Below the pieces are notes generated by a model. That model was not told the DNA's origin. It saw nothing but the letters and a program-made list of their open reading frames with translations, and searched no databases. This document shows, in pieces, positions 52,200-60,965 of a stretch of 64,000 nt of DNA. The stretch's first letter is position 1, and every line of letters begins with the position of its first letter. This DNA comes from an uncultured Jannaschia sp. GTDB lineage: Bacteria > Pseudomonadota > Alphaproteobacteria > Rhodobacterales > Rhodobacteraceae. A program made the position numbers and the translations under genes. The DNA is taken from assembly GCF_947503795.1 (NCBI RefSeq), contig NZ_CANNEZ010000003.1:338357-402356 (forward strand), in the 5' to 3' direction.

Positions 52200-52664
52200 G
52201 TGCGGATCGACCTGATCGCCGTCGGGCGCCTGCGCAAGGGGCCCGAGAAGACGATGATCGACGACTATCTCGACCGTTTCGCGAAGACGGGGCGCGGGCT
52301 TGGCCTGCCGCCCCTGTCGGTCGTGGAACTCGACGCGAAGGGTGGGGGTCAGGCCGCCGAGGTGGCGCTGATCGAACGGGCGCTGCCCGAGGGCGCGGTC
52401 GTGGTCGCCCTGGACGAGCGGGGGCGGCAGATGACGTCACCCGATCTTGCCACGCTGGTCGGGCGGACCCGCGACGACGCGCGCGACCTGGCCTTCGTAA
52501 TCGGCGGTGCGGACGGGCTGACGCCGGCGCTGCGGGACCGGGCCGATGTCACGCTCAGCTTCGGGTCGATGGTCTGGCCGCATATGCTGGCGCGCGTCAT
52601 GCTGACCGAACAGCTCTACCGCGCGGCCAGCATCCTCACGGGTTCGCCCTACCATCGCGCCTGA
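52200..52664 (+). CDS. rlmH: 23S rRNA (pseudouridine-1915-N3) methyltransferase
   Basis: SPOUT-class methyltransferase acting on 23S rRNA pseudouridine 1915. A GTG start immediately after the rsfS stop gives 154 residues, beginning MRIDLIAVGRLRKGPE, the normal start of RlmH. The knot region LAFVIGGADGLTPALRDRAD and C-terminal RVMLTEQLYRAASILTGSPY are diagnostic. The 47-base gap to gpmI carries only a ribosome binding site. Confidence 0.96.
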   Translation: MRIDLIAVGRLRKGPEKTMIDDYLDRFAKTGRGLGLPPLSVVELDAKGGGQAAEVALIERALPEGAVVVALDERGRQMTSPDLATLVGRTRDDARDLAFVIGGADGLTPALRDRADVTLSFGSMVWPHMLARVMLTEQLYRAASILTGSPYHRA

Positions 52665-52711
52665 GCGCGCCGTAGAACGGGCGGCGCAACCCCGCGCGGA
52701 GGCCCGAGCCC

Positions 52712-54223
52712 ATGTCGAAGAAACCCGTCATCCTGTGCATCCTCGACGGCTGGGGCATCTCGGACCGCCCCGAGCAATCCGCCCCCGACGTCGCCGACAC
52801 CCCCAATTTCGATCGCCTCGTGGCAACCTGTCCCAATGCGACGCTGACCACCTTCGGCCCCGATGTGGGCCTGCCAGAGGGCCAGATGGGAAATTCCGAG
52901 GTCGGGCACATGAATATCGGCGCGGGCCGGGTCGTGCGCATGGATCTGGGCCTGATCGACCACGCCATCGCGACCGAGAGCTTCCGCGACGAGTCCGCGC
53001 TGACCGACTGGCTCGCCGGCCTCACGGAAAGCGGCGGGCGCGCACACCTGATGGGCGTCATCTCGGATGGTGGCGTGCACGGGCATATCGACCACGTGAT
53101 CCATGCCTGTCGCGTCGTGGCGGATGCCGGCGTGCCGGTCGTCCTCCATGCGATTGCCGACGGGCGCGACGTGGCGCCCCGCTCGGCGGAAGGCTTCGTC
53201 GACCGACTGGCGTCCGAACTGCCCGAGGGCGTGACGATCGGCACGCTGACGGGTCGCTATTTCGCGATGGATCGCGACAACCGCTGGGACCGGGTGCAGC
53301 GCGCCTGGGCCGCGATGGTCTGGGGCGAAGGGGAGCATGTGGCCGACGCGGCTGCCGCCGTCGCCGCCGCCCGCGACCGCGACGAGGGCGACGAGTTCAT
53401 CCAGCCGACGATTCTCGGCGACTACGAGGGGATGTCCGATGGCGACGGCCTCTTCTGTCTGAACTTCCGGGCCGACCGCGCGCGCGAGATCCTCGCGGCG
53501 CTGGGCGATCCCGAGTTCGAGGGCTTCGAGACCAACGCGCGGCCGAAGCTGCACATGCTCGGGATGGTCGATTACTCCGAGGCGCATGACGCCTACCTGG
53601 CCACCGTCTTCCCCAAGCAGACCGTGCCCAACACGCTGGGCCACTGGGTCGCGTCCAAGGGTCTGACGCAGTTCCACCTGGCCGAAACCGAGAAGTATCC
53701 GCACGTCACCTTCTTTCTCAACGGCGGCAAGGAGGCGCCCGAGCCCGGTGAAGACCGCCACATGCCGAAATCGCCAGATGTCGCGACCTACGACCTGCAA
53801 CCCGAGATGTCCGCCGCCGCCGTGACCGAGGCATTCGTCGAAGCCATCGGCAAGGGCTACGACCTGATCGTGGTGAATTACGCCAACCCGGACATGGTCG
53901 GGCACACGGGCGATCTCGCCGCCGCGGCCCGCGCCTGCGAGGCGGTGGATGCGGGGCTCGGGGCGGTGCTCGACGCGCTGGAGGGGACGGATGGCGCGAT
54001 GATCGTCTGCGCCGACCACGGCAATTGCGAAACGATGGTCGATCCCGAGACCGGCAAGCCCCACACCGCGCATACGCTGAACCCGGTGCCCGTCATCCTA
54101 TGGGGTGGGCCCGAGGGCGCCACGCTCGGCGACGGGCGCCTGGGCGACCTCGCGCCGACCCTACTGGAGCTGATGGGCATCGAGCCGCCCGCGGAGATGA
54201 CGGGCCGGAGCCTCATCGGCTGA
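52712..54223 (+). CDS. gpmI: 2,3-bisphosphoglycerate-independent phosphoglycerate mutase
   Basis: Mn2+-dependent glycolytic/gluconeogenic enzyme interconverting 3- and 2-phosphoglycerate. The 503-residue product has the phosphoserine site Ser62 in GNSEVGHMNIGAGRVV and alkaline-phosphatase-fold metal motifs such as CADHGNCE and HTAHTLNPVPVIL in the C-terminal half. Its stop overlaps the envC-like ATG by one base. Confidence 0.97.
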   Translation: MSKKPVILCILDGWGISDRPEQSAPDVADTPNFDRLVATCPNATLTTFGPDVGLPEGQMGNSEVGHMNIGAGRVVRMDLGLIDHAIATESFRDESALTDWLAGLTESGGRAHLMGVISDGGVHGHIDHVIHACRVVADAGVPVVLHAIADGRDVAPRSAEGFVDRLASELPEGVTIGTLTGRYFAMDRDNRWDRVQRAWAAMVWGEGEHVADAAAAVAAARDRDEGDEFIQPTILGDYEGMSDGDGLFCLNFRADRAREILAALGDPEFEGFETNARPKLHMLGMVDYSEAHDAYLATVFPKQTVPNTLGHWVASKGLTQFHLAETEKYPHVTFFLNGGKEAPEPGEDRHMPKSPDVATYDLQPEMSAAAVTEAFVEAIGKGYDLIVVNYANPDMVGHTGDLAAAARACEAVDAGLGAVLDALEGTDGAMIVCADHGNCETMVDPETGKPHTAHTLNPVPVILWGGPEGATLGDGRLGDLAPTLLELMGIEPPAEMTGRSLIG

Positions 54224-55326
54224 TGCTCCGCGCGTTGATCTTATGGCTGGCGCTGACCGGGGCCGCGACGGCGCAGGACGCTCAGGGCGATGCGCGTGCC
54301 GCCGCCGAGCAGCTGTCCCGCGCCGCCGCCGCGCTGGAGGAGGCGCGCGGGGCGGGGGATCGCATTGCCGCGCTGACCGGCGTCGTTCGCGCCTATGAGG
54401 ACGGGCTGAGCGCGCTTCGCGACGGCCTCCGGCAGGTTTCGATCCGGGAGCGCGCGCTGGGTGCCGACCTTGCCGCCCGCGAGGCCGAGATCGGCCGTCT
54501 CATCACCGCGCTCCAGACGATCGAGCGGGCGCCCGGCCCGCTGCTCCTCTTGCATCCGTCGGGCGCGCTGGGGACGGCGCGATCCTCGATGCTGCTGGCC
54601 GAGGTGACGCCCGCGCTCAACCGAGAAGCGGCCACGCTGCGTGCCGATCTGGCCGAACTGCAGCAGCTTCGCGCGCTGGAGGAGGCGGCGGTCGACAGCC
54701 TGTCCCGGGGCCTTTCGGGCGTTCAGGACGCGCGCGCGGCGCTCTCGGAGGCGATCACGGATCGCACGCCCCTTCCCGAACGCTTCGCCGGGGATGCCGC
54801 GCGGGTCGAGGATCTGCTGGGCCGCGTGGACACGCTTCAGGCCTTCGCGGACGGGCTGGGTACGCTGGCGCCCGCCGACGCGGCACCGCTGGTGTTGCCG
54901 CTGCCATGGCCGGTGGCGGGCACGCTGTTGCGGCGCTTCGACGAGCCGGATGCGGCGGGCATCGTGCGCCCGGGCATCGTGATCGCGACGGCCGCGGGCG
55001 CGCTGGTCACTGCGCCCGCGGCGGGCACGATCCGCTATGCCGGACCGCTTCTGGATTACGGGAACGTGATCATCCTCGAACCCCGTCCCGGCGCGTTGCT
55101 TGTTTTCGCCGGTCTGTCCGAGGTTTATGGTCGCGCCGGAGAGATCGTCGCTGCATCCGCGCCGCTTGGCCTGATGGGCGGGGCATCGCCGAGCGCGGGG
55201 GACTTCCTGCGTGACGCATTGTCCGGTGGGGGTGCGTCGCGTCCAGAGACGCTTTATGTGGAAGTGAGAGAGGCCGGAAGGCCCGTTGACCCGGCGGCGT
55301 GGTTCGCCACGGAAAGAGACGAGTAG
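54223..55326 (+). CDS. EnvC-like murein hydrolase activator (degenerate LytM domain)
   Basis: A 367-residue secreted coiled-coil protein. A signal peptide ending AATAQ is followed by coiled coils (about 25-230) and a C-terminal M23/LytM fold. The zinc ligands are lost: the usual H-x-x-x-D stretch reads RPGIVIATA and the HxH motif region reads ILEPRPGALLVFAGLSE. Such dead domains are characteristic of EnvC, which activates amidases of division or envelope remodelling. ctpA follows, another envelope-related gene. Confidence 0.88.
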   Translation: MLRALILWLALTGAATAQDAQGDARAAAEQLSRAAAALEEARGAGDRIAALTGVVRAYEDGLSALRDGLRQVSIRERALGADLAAREAEIGRLITALQTIERAPGPLLLLHPSGALGTARSSMLLAEVTPALNREAATLRADLAELQQLRALEEAAVDSLSRGLSGVQDARAALSEAITDRTPLPERFAGDAARVEDLLGRVDTLQAFADGLGTLAPADAAPLVLPLPWPVAGTLLRRFDEPDAAGIVRPGIVIATAAGALVTAPAAGTIRYAGPLLDYGNVIILEPRPGALLVFAGLSEVYGRAGEIVAASAPLGLMGGASPSAGDFLRDALSGGGASRPETLYVEVREAGRPVDPAAWFATERDE

Positions 55327-55335
55327 GGATTGAAC

Positions 55336-56679
55336 ATGAGAAAGACCGCGATGGCCGCAGCCGTCGGCATGGTGTCCGGCATCCTCGCCACGACGCAGAT
55401 CGCCGGCCCCCTTCTGGCCCAGGAGAACGCCAACGAGGCGAGCGTCTACGAACAGCTCGACCTGTTCGGCATCGTCTTCGAGCGCATCCGCAACCAATAT
55501 GTCGAGGAAGTCGACGAGGGCGAACTGATCGAGGCCGCCATCAACGGGATGCTGACCTCGCTCGACCCGCATTCGTCCTACCTGCCGCCGCGCGATTTCG
55601 AGGACATGCAGACCGACACGCGCGGCGAGTTCGGCGGCCTCGGGATCGAGGTCACGCAGGAAGAAGGCTACGTGAAGGTCATCACGCCCATGGACGGCAC
55701 CCCGGCCTACGAGGCGGGTGTCGAGGCGGGCGACTTCATCACCGCGGTCGATGGCGAGAACATCCTCGGCCTCACGCTGGAAGAGGCGGTCGACCTGATG
55801 CGCGGTCCGGTCGGGTCGGACATCATCGTGACCATCGTGCGCGAGGGGCTCGAGGAGCCGCTCGACATCACGATCACGCGCGACACCATCAAACTGACCG
55901 CCGCGCGCGTCCGCCGGGAAGGCGACACGATCGTGGTCCGCGTCTCGACCTTCAACGACCAGACGCTGCCGAACGTGCGCGCGGGCCTCGACAAGGTGCT
56001 GGCCGAGATCGGCGGCGGGCTCGATGACGTCAACGGCATCGTGCTCGACCTGCGCAACAATCCCGGTGGTCTTCTGACCGCGGGCGTGGCGCTGGCCGAC
56101 GCGTTTCTCGAGCAGGGCGAGATCGTCTCGACCCGTTCGCGCGAGGCGGATGCGGGCGACCGGTTCAACGCGCGCGCCGGCGACATCGCCGAAGGCAAGC
56201 CGATGGTCGTTCTGATCAACGGCGGGTCGGCCTCGGCCTCCGAGATCGTTGCGGGCGCGCTGCAGGATCACCGCCGCGCCGTGGTCGTCGGAACCAAGTC
56301 TTTCGGCAAGGGGTCGGTCCAGACGATCATGCCGGTGCAGGGCGATGGCGCGATCCGACTGACGACCTCGCGCTACTACACGCCCTCGGGCCGCTCGATC
56401 CAGGCGCTGGGCATCTCGCCCGACATCGTCGTCGTCCAGCCCCGCCCCGACCCCAACGCCGAGGAGGAGGAAGAGGACAACGATCGTCCCAACCGCTCCG
56501 AGGCCGGTCTGCGCGGGTCGCTCGACAATGACAGCCTGACCGAGGACCAGCAGGAGCAGATCCGGCTCGAGCAGGAGGAGGCGCGTGCCGTCGCCGAACT
56601 GCGCGACGAGGATTACCAGATGGCCTATGCGATCGACATCCTGAAGGGTCTGTCGGCCATCGAGCTGGCCGGCCAGTGA
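55336..56679 (+). CDS. ctpA: Carboxy-terminal processing serine protease (CtpA/S41)
   Basis: Periplasmic tail-specific protease of 447 residues. A signal anchor ending LLAQ is followed by a PDZ domain (about 95-180) and the S41 catalytic core with Ser in GGSASASE and Lys in GTKSFGKGSVQT. ATG at 55336 is chosen over a TTG at 55330 because it is better spaced from the AGTAGGG. An acidic loop (EEEEEDNDRP) sits near residue 375. Together with envC this looks like a cell-envelope module. Confidence 0.94.
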   Translation: MRKTAMAAAVGMVSGILATTQIAGPLLAQENANEASVYEQLDLFGIVFERIRNQYVEEVDEGELIEAAINGMLTSLDPHSSYLPPRDFEDMQTDTRGEFGGLGIEVTQEEGYVKVITPMDGTPAYEAGVEAGDFITAVDGENILGLTLEEAVDLMRGPVGSDIIVTIVREGLEEPLDITITRDTIKLTAARVRREGDTIVVRVSTFNDQTLPNVRAGLDKVLAEIGGGLDDVNGIVLDLRNNPGGLLTAGVALADAFLEQGEIVSTRSREADAGDRFNARAGDIAEGKPMVVLINGGSASASEIVAGALQDHRRAVVVGTKSFGKGSVQTIMPVQGDGAIRLTTSRYYTPSGRSIQALGISPDIVVVQPRPDPNAEEEEEDNDRPNRSEAGLRGSLDNDSLTEDQQEQIRLEQEEARAVAELRDEDYQMAYAIDILKGLSAIELAGQ

Positions 56680-56685
56680 CGATCG

Positions 56686-56710
56686 GGGGCGGGCCGTCGC
56701 GGCCCGCCCC
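56686..56710 (+). terminator. Hairpin between ctpA and rppH
   Basis: GGGGCGGGCC (56686-56695) and GGCCCGCCCC (56701-56710) make a 10-bp stem with a GTCGC loop, 6 bases after the ctpA stop and just ahead of the rppH ATG. It probably terminates the ctpA transcript, though no T-run is present. Confidence 0.65.
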
Positions 56711-56719
56711 ATACGCGCC

Positions 56720-57196
56720 ATGACCCCCGAAGAGACTGCCAAGCTGCCCTACCGTCCCTGCGCGGGCGTCTGCCTGACCAACGCCGCAGGTCTGATCTGG
56801 GCGGGCGAGCGGCTGGACACGCCGGGCGCATGGCAGATGCCGCAGGGCGGGATCGACCCCGGCGAGGCGCCCGAGGCGGCGGCCCTGCGCGAGCTTCACG
56901 AGGAGACGGGCCTCGCGGCCGAGGCCGTGACCGAACTGGCGCGCCTGCCCGAGCCACTGGCCTATGACCTGCCGCACCATCTCGTGCCGACGCTCTGGAA
57001 GGGGCGATACCGGGGGCAGGCGCAGCACTGGTTCCGGTTCCGCTACGACGGGCCGGACGACGCCGTCGATCTCGACGTCCACGAGCGCGAGTTCGCGCGC
57101 TGGCGATGGATGGCGCCGGACGACCTTCTGGCCGCGATCGTGCCCTTCAAGCGCGACCTCTACGGCCGGGTGCTCGACGGGTTTGACCTGCGCTGA
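56720..57196 (+). CDS. rppH: RNA pyrophosphohydrolase
   Basis: Nudix enzyme that removes pyrophosphate from 5' ends of mRNA, starting decay. The 158-residue product has the Nudix box GGIDPGEAPEAAALRELHEETGL at about 44-66 and family motifs WQMPQGGID and YRGQAQHWFRFRY. It is in the usual position downstream of ctpA in alphaproteobacteria. Confidence 0.95.
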   Translation: MTPEETAKLPYRPCAGVCLTNAAGLIWAGERLDTPGAWQMPQGGIDPGEAPEAAALRELHEETGLAAEAVTELARLPEPLAYDLPHHLVPTLWKGRYRGQAQHWFRFRYDGPDDAVDLDVHEREFARWRWMAPDDLLAAIVPFKRDLYGRVLDGFDLR

Positions 57197-57287
57197 TCCG
57201 CTCGGCGCGACCGCGCTATCGGATACGGCTTGCCGGGCTGCGGCGGCCGTCCCACCTTTCGGCCCAGACCCGCAACGGAGCCGCGCC

Positions 57288-57773
57288 ATGATCCGCACCG
57301 CCCTTCTCGCCGCCCTGACTCTCGCCGTGGCCCAGCCCGCCATGGCGCTGTCCTGCCTGCGCCCGACCGTCCAGTCGAGCTTCCAGCATGCCGACCAGTC
57401 CGAGGCGCAGTACACGCTCGCTGTCGGGCGCATCCGCGTCCTGCCCGGCCAGACGATCCCCGAACAGCCCGACGACCCGAACCAGCGGCAGGGCTACGAG
57501 CTTCAGGCCCGGTTCCAGGGCCAGCTCGCCTCGGCCACCGGGTTCGACACGCCCGCCGACTTCCCGGTCACGCTCAAGGTCGAATGCGTCGCCGCCTGGT
57601 GCGGGGGCGTGCCGCTGGACCGGGTGCTCGCCTTCGTGGAACGCACCGAGGACGGCAACCTCATCACCGAGGGGCCGTGCCCGCGCGACCTGCTCCAGGC
57701 CTCGCCCGAGGCGCTGGAGCAGGCGATGGCCTGTATCCGGGGCGAAGCCTGCGAGGTGACCGACCGGCCCTGA
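57288..57773 (+). CDS. Hypothetical secreted protein
   Basis: A 161-residue protein with a signal peptide (cleavage after MAL or PAMA around residue 20) and seven cysteines in the mature part, including SCLRP, VECVAAWCGG, GPCPRD and ACIRGEACE, compatible with disulphide bonds in the periplasm. No known function. The longer open frame upstream is not used because the ATG at 57288 gives a clean signal peptide with a ribosome binding site (ACGGAGCC). Three bases separate its stop from the convergent ggt. Confidence 0.75.
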   Translation: MIRTALLAALTLAVAQPAMALSCLRPTVQSSFQHADQSEAQYTLAVGRIRVLPGQTIPEQPDDPNQRQGYELQARFQGQLASATGFDTPADFPVTLKVECVAAWCGGVPLDRVLAFVERTEDGNLITEGPCPRDLLQASPEALEQAMACIRGEACEVTDRP

Positions 57774-57776
57774 CGG

Positions 57777-59510
57777 CTACTGCCCGATGGCGACGCCCTC
57801 GCGCCGGGGATCGGCCCCGCCGCTCAGCGTGTCGCCGTCGATCGAAATGACGTGCAGCCCCGAGGTCAGGCCACGCACGTTGGTCTCGAAGCCCATGTCC
57901 GTCAGCGCCTCTCCCAGCCCTTCGGCGGCGGTGCCCTCTTCGAGGTCGTAGGTCCCGAACCGGTTGACCAGATGCGGCAGGGCGACGGCCTGCTGGACGT
58001 CCATGCCCCAGTCGAGATGCGCGACGATGGTCTTGGCGACGTAGCCGATGATCCGGCTGCCGCCGGGCGAGCCGACGACCATCACCGGCGCTCCGTCGCG
58101 CAGCACGATGGTGGGCGACATCGAAGAGCGGGGACGCTTGCCCGGCTCGACCCGGTTGGCGATGGGCACGCCGTCCGAATGGGTGGCGAAGCTGAAATCC
58201 GTGAGCTCGTTGTTGAGGAGGAACCCGCCCGGCGTCATCAGCCGCGAGCCGAAGCCGTTCTCGATAGTTGTCGTCATCGAGAGCGCGTTGCCGTCGCCGT
58301 CCACGATCGAGATATGCGAGGTCGAGGGCAGCTCCAGCGACACGTCGTCGGCGAAGTGCAGCGCCGCGTGATCCCAGGGCGGCGACCCGGCCGAGACCTC
58401 GGGCAGGGCGTCGTCGCCACTCAGGAGCGTGGCGCGGTCGCGCAGATACGCCTCGTCCAGAAGCTTCGGCATGGGGACGAAATCGCTATCGGCCATGTAT
58501 CGGCCGCGATCCGCGAATGCGAGGCGCGAGGCGTCGCCGATCAGGCGCCAGGCCTCCGGATCGTCGGGACCCATGGCGGCGATGTCGTGATATTCCAGCA
58601 TCGCGAGGATCTGGCCCACGGTCAGCGCCCCCGAAGAGGGCGGGCCCATGCCGCAGACCTGGGTGCCGTGATAGGGTGCGCAGACGGCCGGGCGCTCGAC
58701 CACGTCATAGGCGGTCAGATCGTCCATCGTCAGGACGCCGGGTTGGGCCGCACCCCGCACGGTGGCCACGATCCCCTCGGCGACCTCGCCGGAATAGAAC
58801 GCGTCGGTCCCTTCGGCGGCCAGCGCACGCAGCGTGGCGGCATAGGCCGGGTTGCGCAACGTCTCGCCCTTCTGGAGCGGTGCGCCGTTCGGCAGGAAAT
58901 AGGCGGCGGTGGCCGGTGCCACGGCGAGGCGTTCGGCGTCGCCCGTCACCAGTTCGGCCAACCGCAGCGACACGGCGAACCCGTCCTCGGCCAGTTCGAT
59001 GGCATCGTCGAAGAGCCCGCTCCAGCTTGCGCGCCCCCAGCGGCGATGCGCCTCCTCCATCAGCATGGGCGTGCCGGGCGTTCCGACCGAAAGGCCGCCG
59101 ACCACGGCATCGAAGAAGCCCATCGGCTCGCCGTCCTCGGTCTGGAACAGGGTCGGCGTCGCGGCCATCGGCGCGGTCTCACGGCCATCGAGCGTCGTTG
59201 TCTCGCCGGTCGCCGCGTCGTACCAGACGAGGAACGCGCCGCCGCCGAGGCCCGAGGACTGCGGCTCGACGAGGCCAAGGACGGCCTGGACGGCGACCAT
59301 GGCATCGGCTGCGCTGCCCCCGTCGCGGAGCACTTGGGCCCCTGCCTCGGCGGCCAGCGGATTGGCCGCCGTGACCATCCAGTCGGTCGAGGTCACCGGC
59401 GCGGCCACTTCGGGGGCGAGGCCGGTGGCGGCTTCGGGTGCGATGGCGTCGGCCGCCTCCTGCGCGAAGGCGGGCGTCGTCAGAAGCAGTAGGGCGAGGG
59501 CGGTCCGCAT
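57777..59510 (-). CDS. ggt: Gamma-glutamyltransferase
   Basis: Periplasmic enzyme hydrolysing or transferring the gamma-glutamyl group of glutathione. ATG at 59510 gives 577 residues with a signal peptide ending PAFA. The precursor is self-cleaved before the Thr of PSTSHISIVDGDGNA (about residue 380), which becomes the nucleophile of the small subunit. VGSPGGSRIIGYV and LSMTTTIENGFGS are conserved. Divergently, 45 bases upstream, is the MFS gene on the same strand. Confidence 0.95.
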   Translation of the reverse strand: MRTALALLLLTTPAFAQEAADAIAPEAATGLAPEVAAPVTSTDWMVTAANPLAAEAGAQVLRDGGSAADAMVAVQAVLGLVEPQSSGLGGGAFLVWYDAATGETTTLDGRETAPMAATPTLFQTEDGEPMGFFDAVVGGLSVGTPGTPMLMEEAHRRWGRASWSGLFDDAIELAEDGFAVSLRLAELVTGDAERLAVAPATAAYFLPNGAPLQKGETLRNPAYAATLRALAAEGTDAFYSGEVAEGIVATVRGAAQPGVLTMDDLTAYDVVERPAVCAPYHGTQVCGMGPPSSGALTVGQILAMLEYHDIAAMGPDDPEAWRLIGDASRLAFADRGRYMADSDFVPMPKLLDEAYLRDRATLLSGDDALPEVSAGSPPWDHAALHFADDVSLELPSTSHISIVDGDGNALSMTTTIENGFGSRLMTPGGFLLNNELTDFSFATHSDGVPIANRVEPGKRPRSSMSPTIVLRDGAPVMVVGSPGGSRIIGYVAKTIVAHLDWGMDVQQAVALPHLVNRFGTYDLEEGTAAEGLGEALTDMGFETNVRGLTSGLHVISIDGDTLSGGADPRREGVAIGQ

Positions 59511-59555
59511 GGCATGTCTCCTGTCGGGGTTGATCCCGGACAGCATGGCACGGAT

Positions 59556-60818
59556 TTACGCTGCGGCAACCTTGCGGCGCGTGAGCGGCGTTTCGTTCAC
59601 CGGCAGATGGACGATCGCCGAGAGCAGTCCGACCCCCACGCCGACCCACCAGACCGCGACGTAGCTGCCCGTGGAATCGTAGAGCGCGCCGCCCAGCCAC
59701 ACGCCGAGAAAGCTGCCGAGCTGGTGCGAAAAGAAGACGAGACCGTAGAGCGTGCCCATGTAGCGCAGCCCGTAGATATGCGCGACGAGGCCCGATGTCA
59801 GAGGCACCGTGGCAAGCCAGAGCGACCCCATAGCGACCGAGAAGAGCACGACCGAAAGCGGCGTGATCGGCGTGAGGATGAAGAGCGCGGCCACGACCGT
59901 GCGCCCGAGATAGATCCCCGCCAGCAGCTTCTTGCGGCTGAAGCGCTGACCCAGCCACCCCGCGTAGAGCGTGCCCGCGATGTTGGCGAGACCGATGAGA
60001 GAGATCGCGACCGCGCCCAGCGCGCTCGTCGAGGTGATGCCCATCGTATGCAGCGTCGAGCCGGGGTCGATCGGGCCGCACATCTCGGTGACGAAGGCCG
60101 GGAAATGCGCCGTGATGAAGCCGAGCTGGTAGCCGCAGGAGAAGAAGCCCACGAAGATCAGCGCGTAGGACGGATCGCGGACCGCCTTGGTGAGGATCGC
60201 GCCCATCGATTCCTCGAGCGCGGCCTTCGGGACGACCGGCGCCCGCATCGTAGGTAGCGCAAAGAGCGCAAGCCCGATGATGCCCGCGAAGATCAGGAAG
60301 ACCTCCTGCCAGGAAAAGCTCCCCAGCAGCCATTCGGCGATCGGCGGGCCGCAGACCTGTCCCAGCGATCCGGCGGCGGTCGCGATCCCCAGCGCCATCG
60401 AGCGGTTCTCGTCCGAGGCGGCCCGACCCACCACCGCGAGTATGACGCCGAAGCCCATGCCCGCAATGCCGAAACCGACGAGGATCTCCAGCAGTTGATG
60501 CGCGCCCGGCGTCACCGCGAATGACGACAGCACGAGCCCTGCCGCGTAGCAGATCACGCCCGCGACGATCGCCTTCCGGTCCCCGAAACGATCGGCCAGC
60601 GCGCCGAAGATCGGCTGGCCGATCCCCCAGGCGAGGTTCTGGATCGCGATGGCGAGGCTGAACTCGGCGCGGAGCCAGCCGAACTCGACCGCGATGGGGA
60701 TCTGGAACACGCCGAAGCTGGACCGGATCGCGAAGCCGATCATCAGGACGATGCACCCCGAGACGAGGACAGGGGTGACGAGGGTCGGGCGCGGCGCGGT
60801 GGCGGAAGGATCGGACAT
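59556..60818 (-). CDS. Major facilitator superfamily transporter
   Basis: A 420-residue 12-helix MFS permease. Start at 60818 (MSDPSATAPRPTLV) is preferred to the upstream ATG at 60872. Motif A-like GALADRFGDRKAIVAGVICY occurs in the first loop and a related WLGQRFSRKKL loop in the second half. It resembles the monocarboxylate/oxalate group of MFS transporters; substrate unknown. It is divergent from the BMP-family gene over a 147-base gap. Confidence 0.85.
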   Translation of the reverse strand: MSDPSATAPRPTLVTPVLVSGCIVLMIGFAIRSSFGVFQIPIAVEFGWLRAEFSLAIAIQNLAWGIGQPIFGALADRFGDRKAIVAGVICYAAGLVLSSFAVTPGAHQLLEILVGFGIAGMGFGVILAVVGRAASDENRSMALGIATAAGSLGQVCGPPIAEWLLGSFSWQEVFLIFAGIIGLALFALPTMRAPVVPKAALEESMGAILTKAVRDPSYALIFVGFFSCGYQLGFITAHFPAFVTEMCGPIDPGSTLHTMGITSTSALGAVAISLIGLANIAGTLYAGWLGQRFSRKKLLAGIYLGRTVVAALFILTPITPLSVVLFSVAMGSLWLATVPLTSGLVAHIYGLRYMGTLYGLVFFSHQLGSFLGVWLGGALYDSTGSYVAVWWVGVGVGLLSAIVHLPVNETPLTRRKVAAA

Positions 60819-60908
60819 GGGGTGCAGTTTCATCCGGCAGGCCGAAGCGTCAACGCGGGAAATCTTGGGCACGCATCAGATCGTCTGACCCGAGCTCCGC
60901 GCGCGTGC

Positions 60909-60937
60909 TTGACAGCCTCGATCCCGGCGCAGACGCT
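60909..60937 (+). promoter_or_regulatory. Candidate promoter of the BMP-family transporter operon
   Basis: A perfect -35 TTGACA at 60909-60914 with a 17-base spacer to GACGCT (60932-60937), a poor -10. A strong AAGGAGGT Shine-Dalgarno sequence lies at 60953-60960, five bases ahead of the ATG. The promoter is only a suggestion. Confidence 0.35.
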
Positions 60938-60965
60938 CGGCCACGTCTTTTCAAGGAGGTCTGCT

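Noticed and set aside
54241-56742. An 833-residue minus-strand frame antisense to envC and ctpA
   Set aside because: Spans two real genes and their boundary; Arg/Gln-rich shadow.
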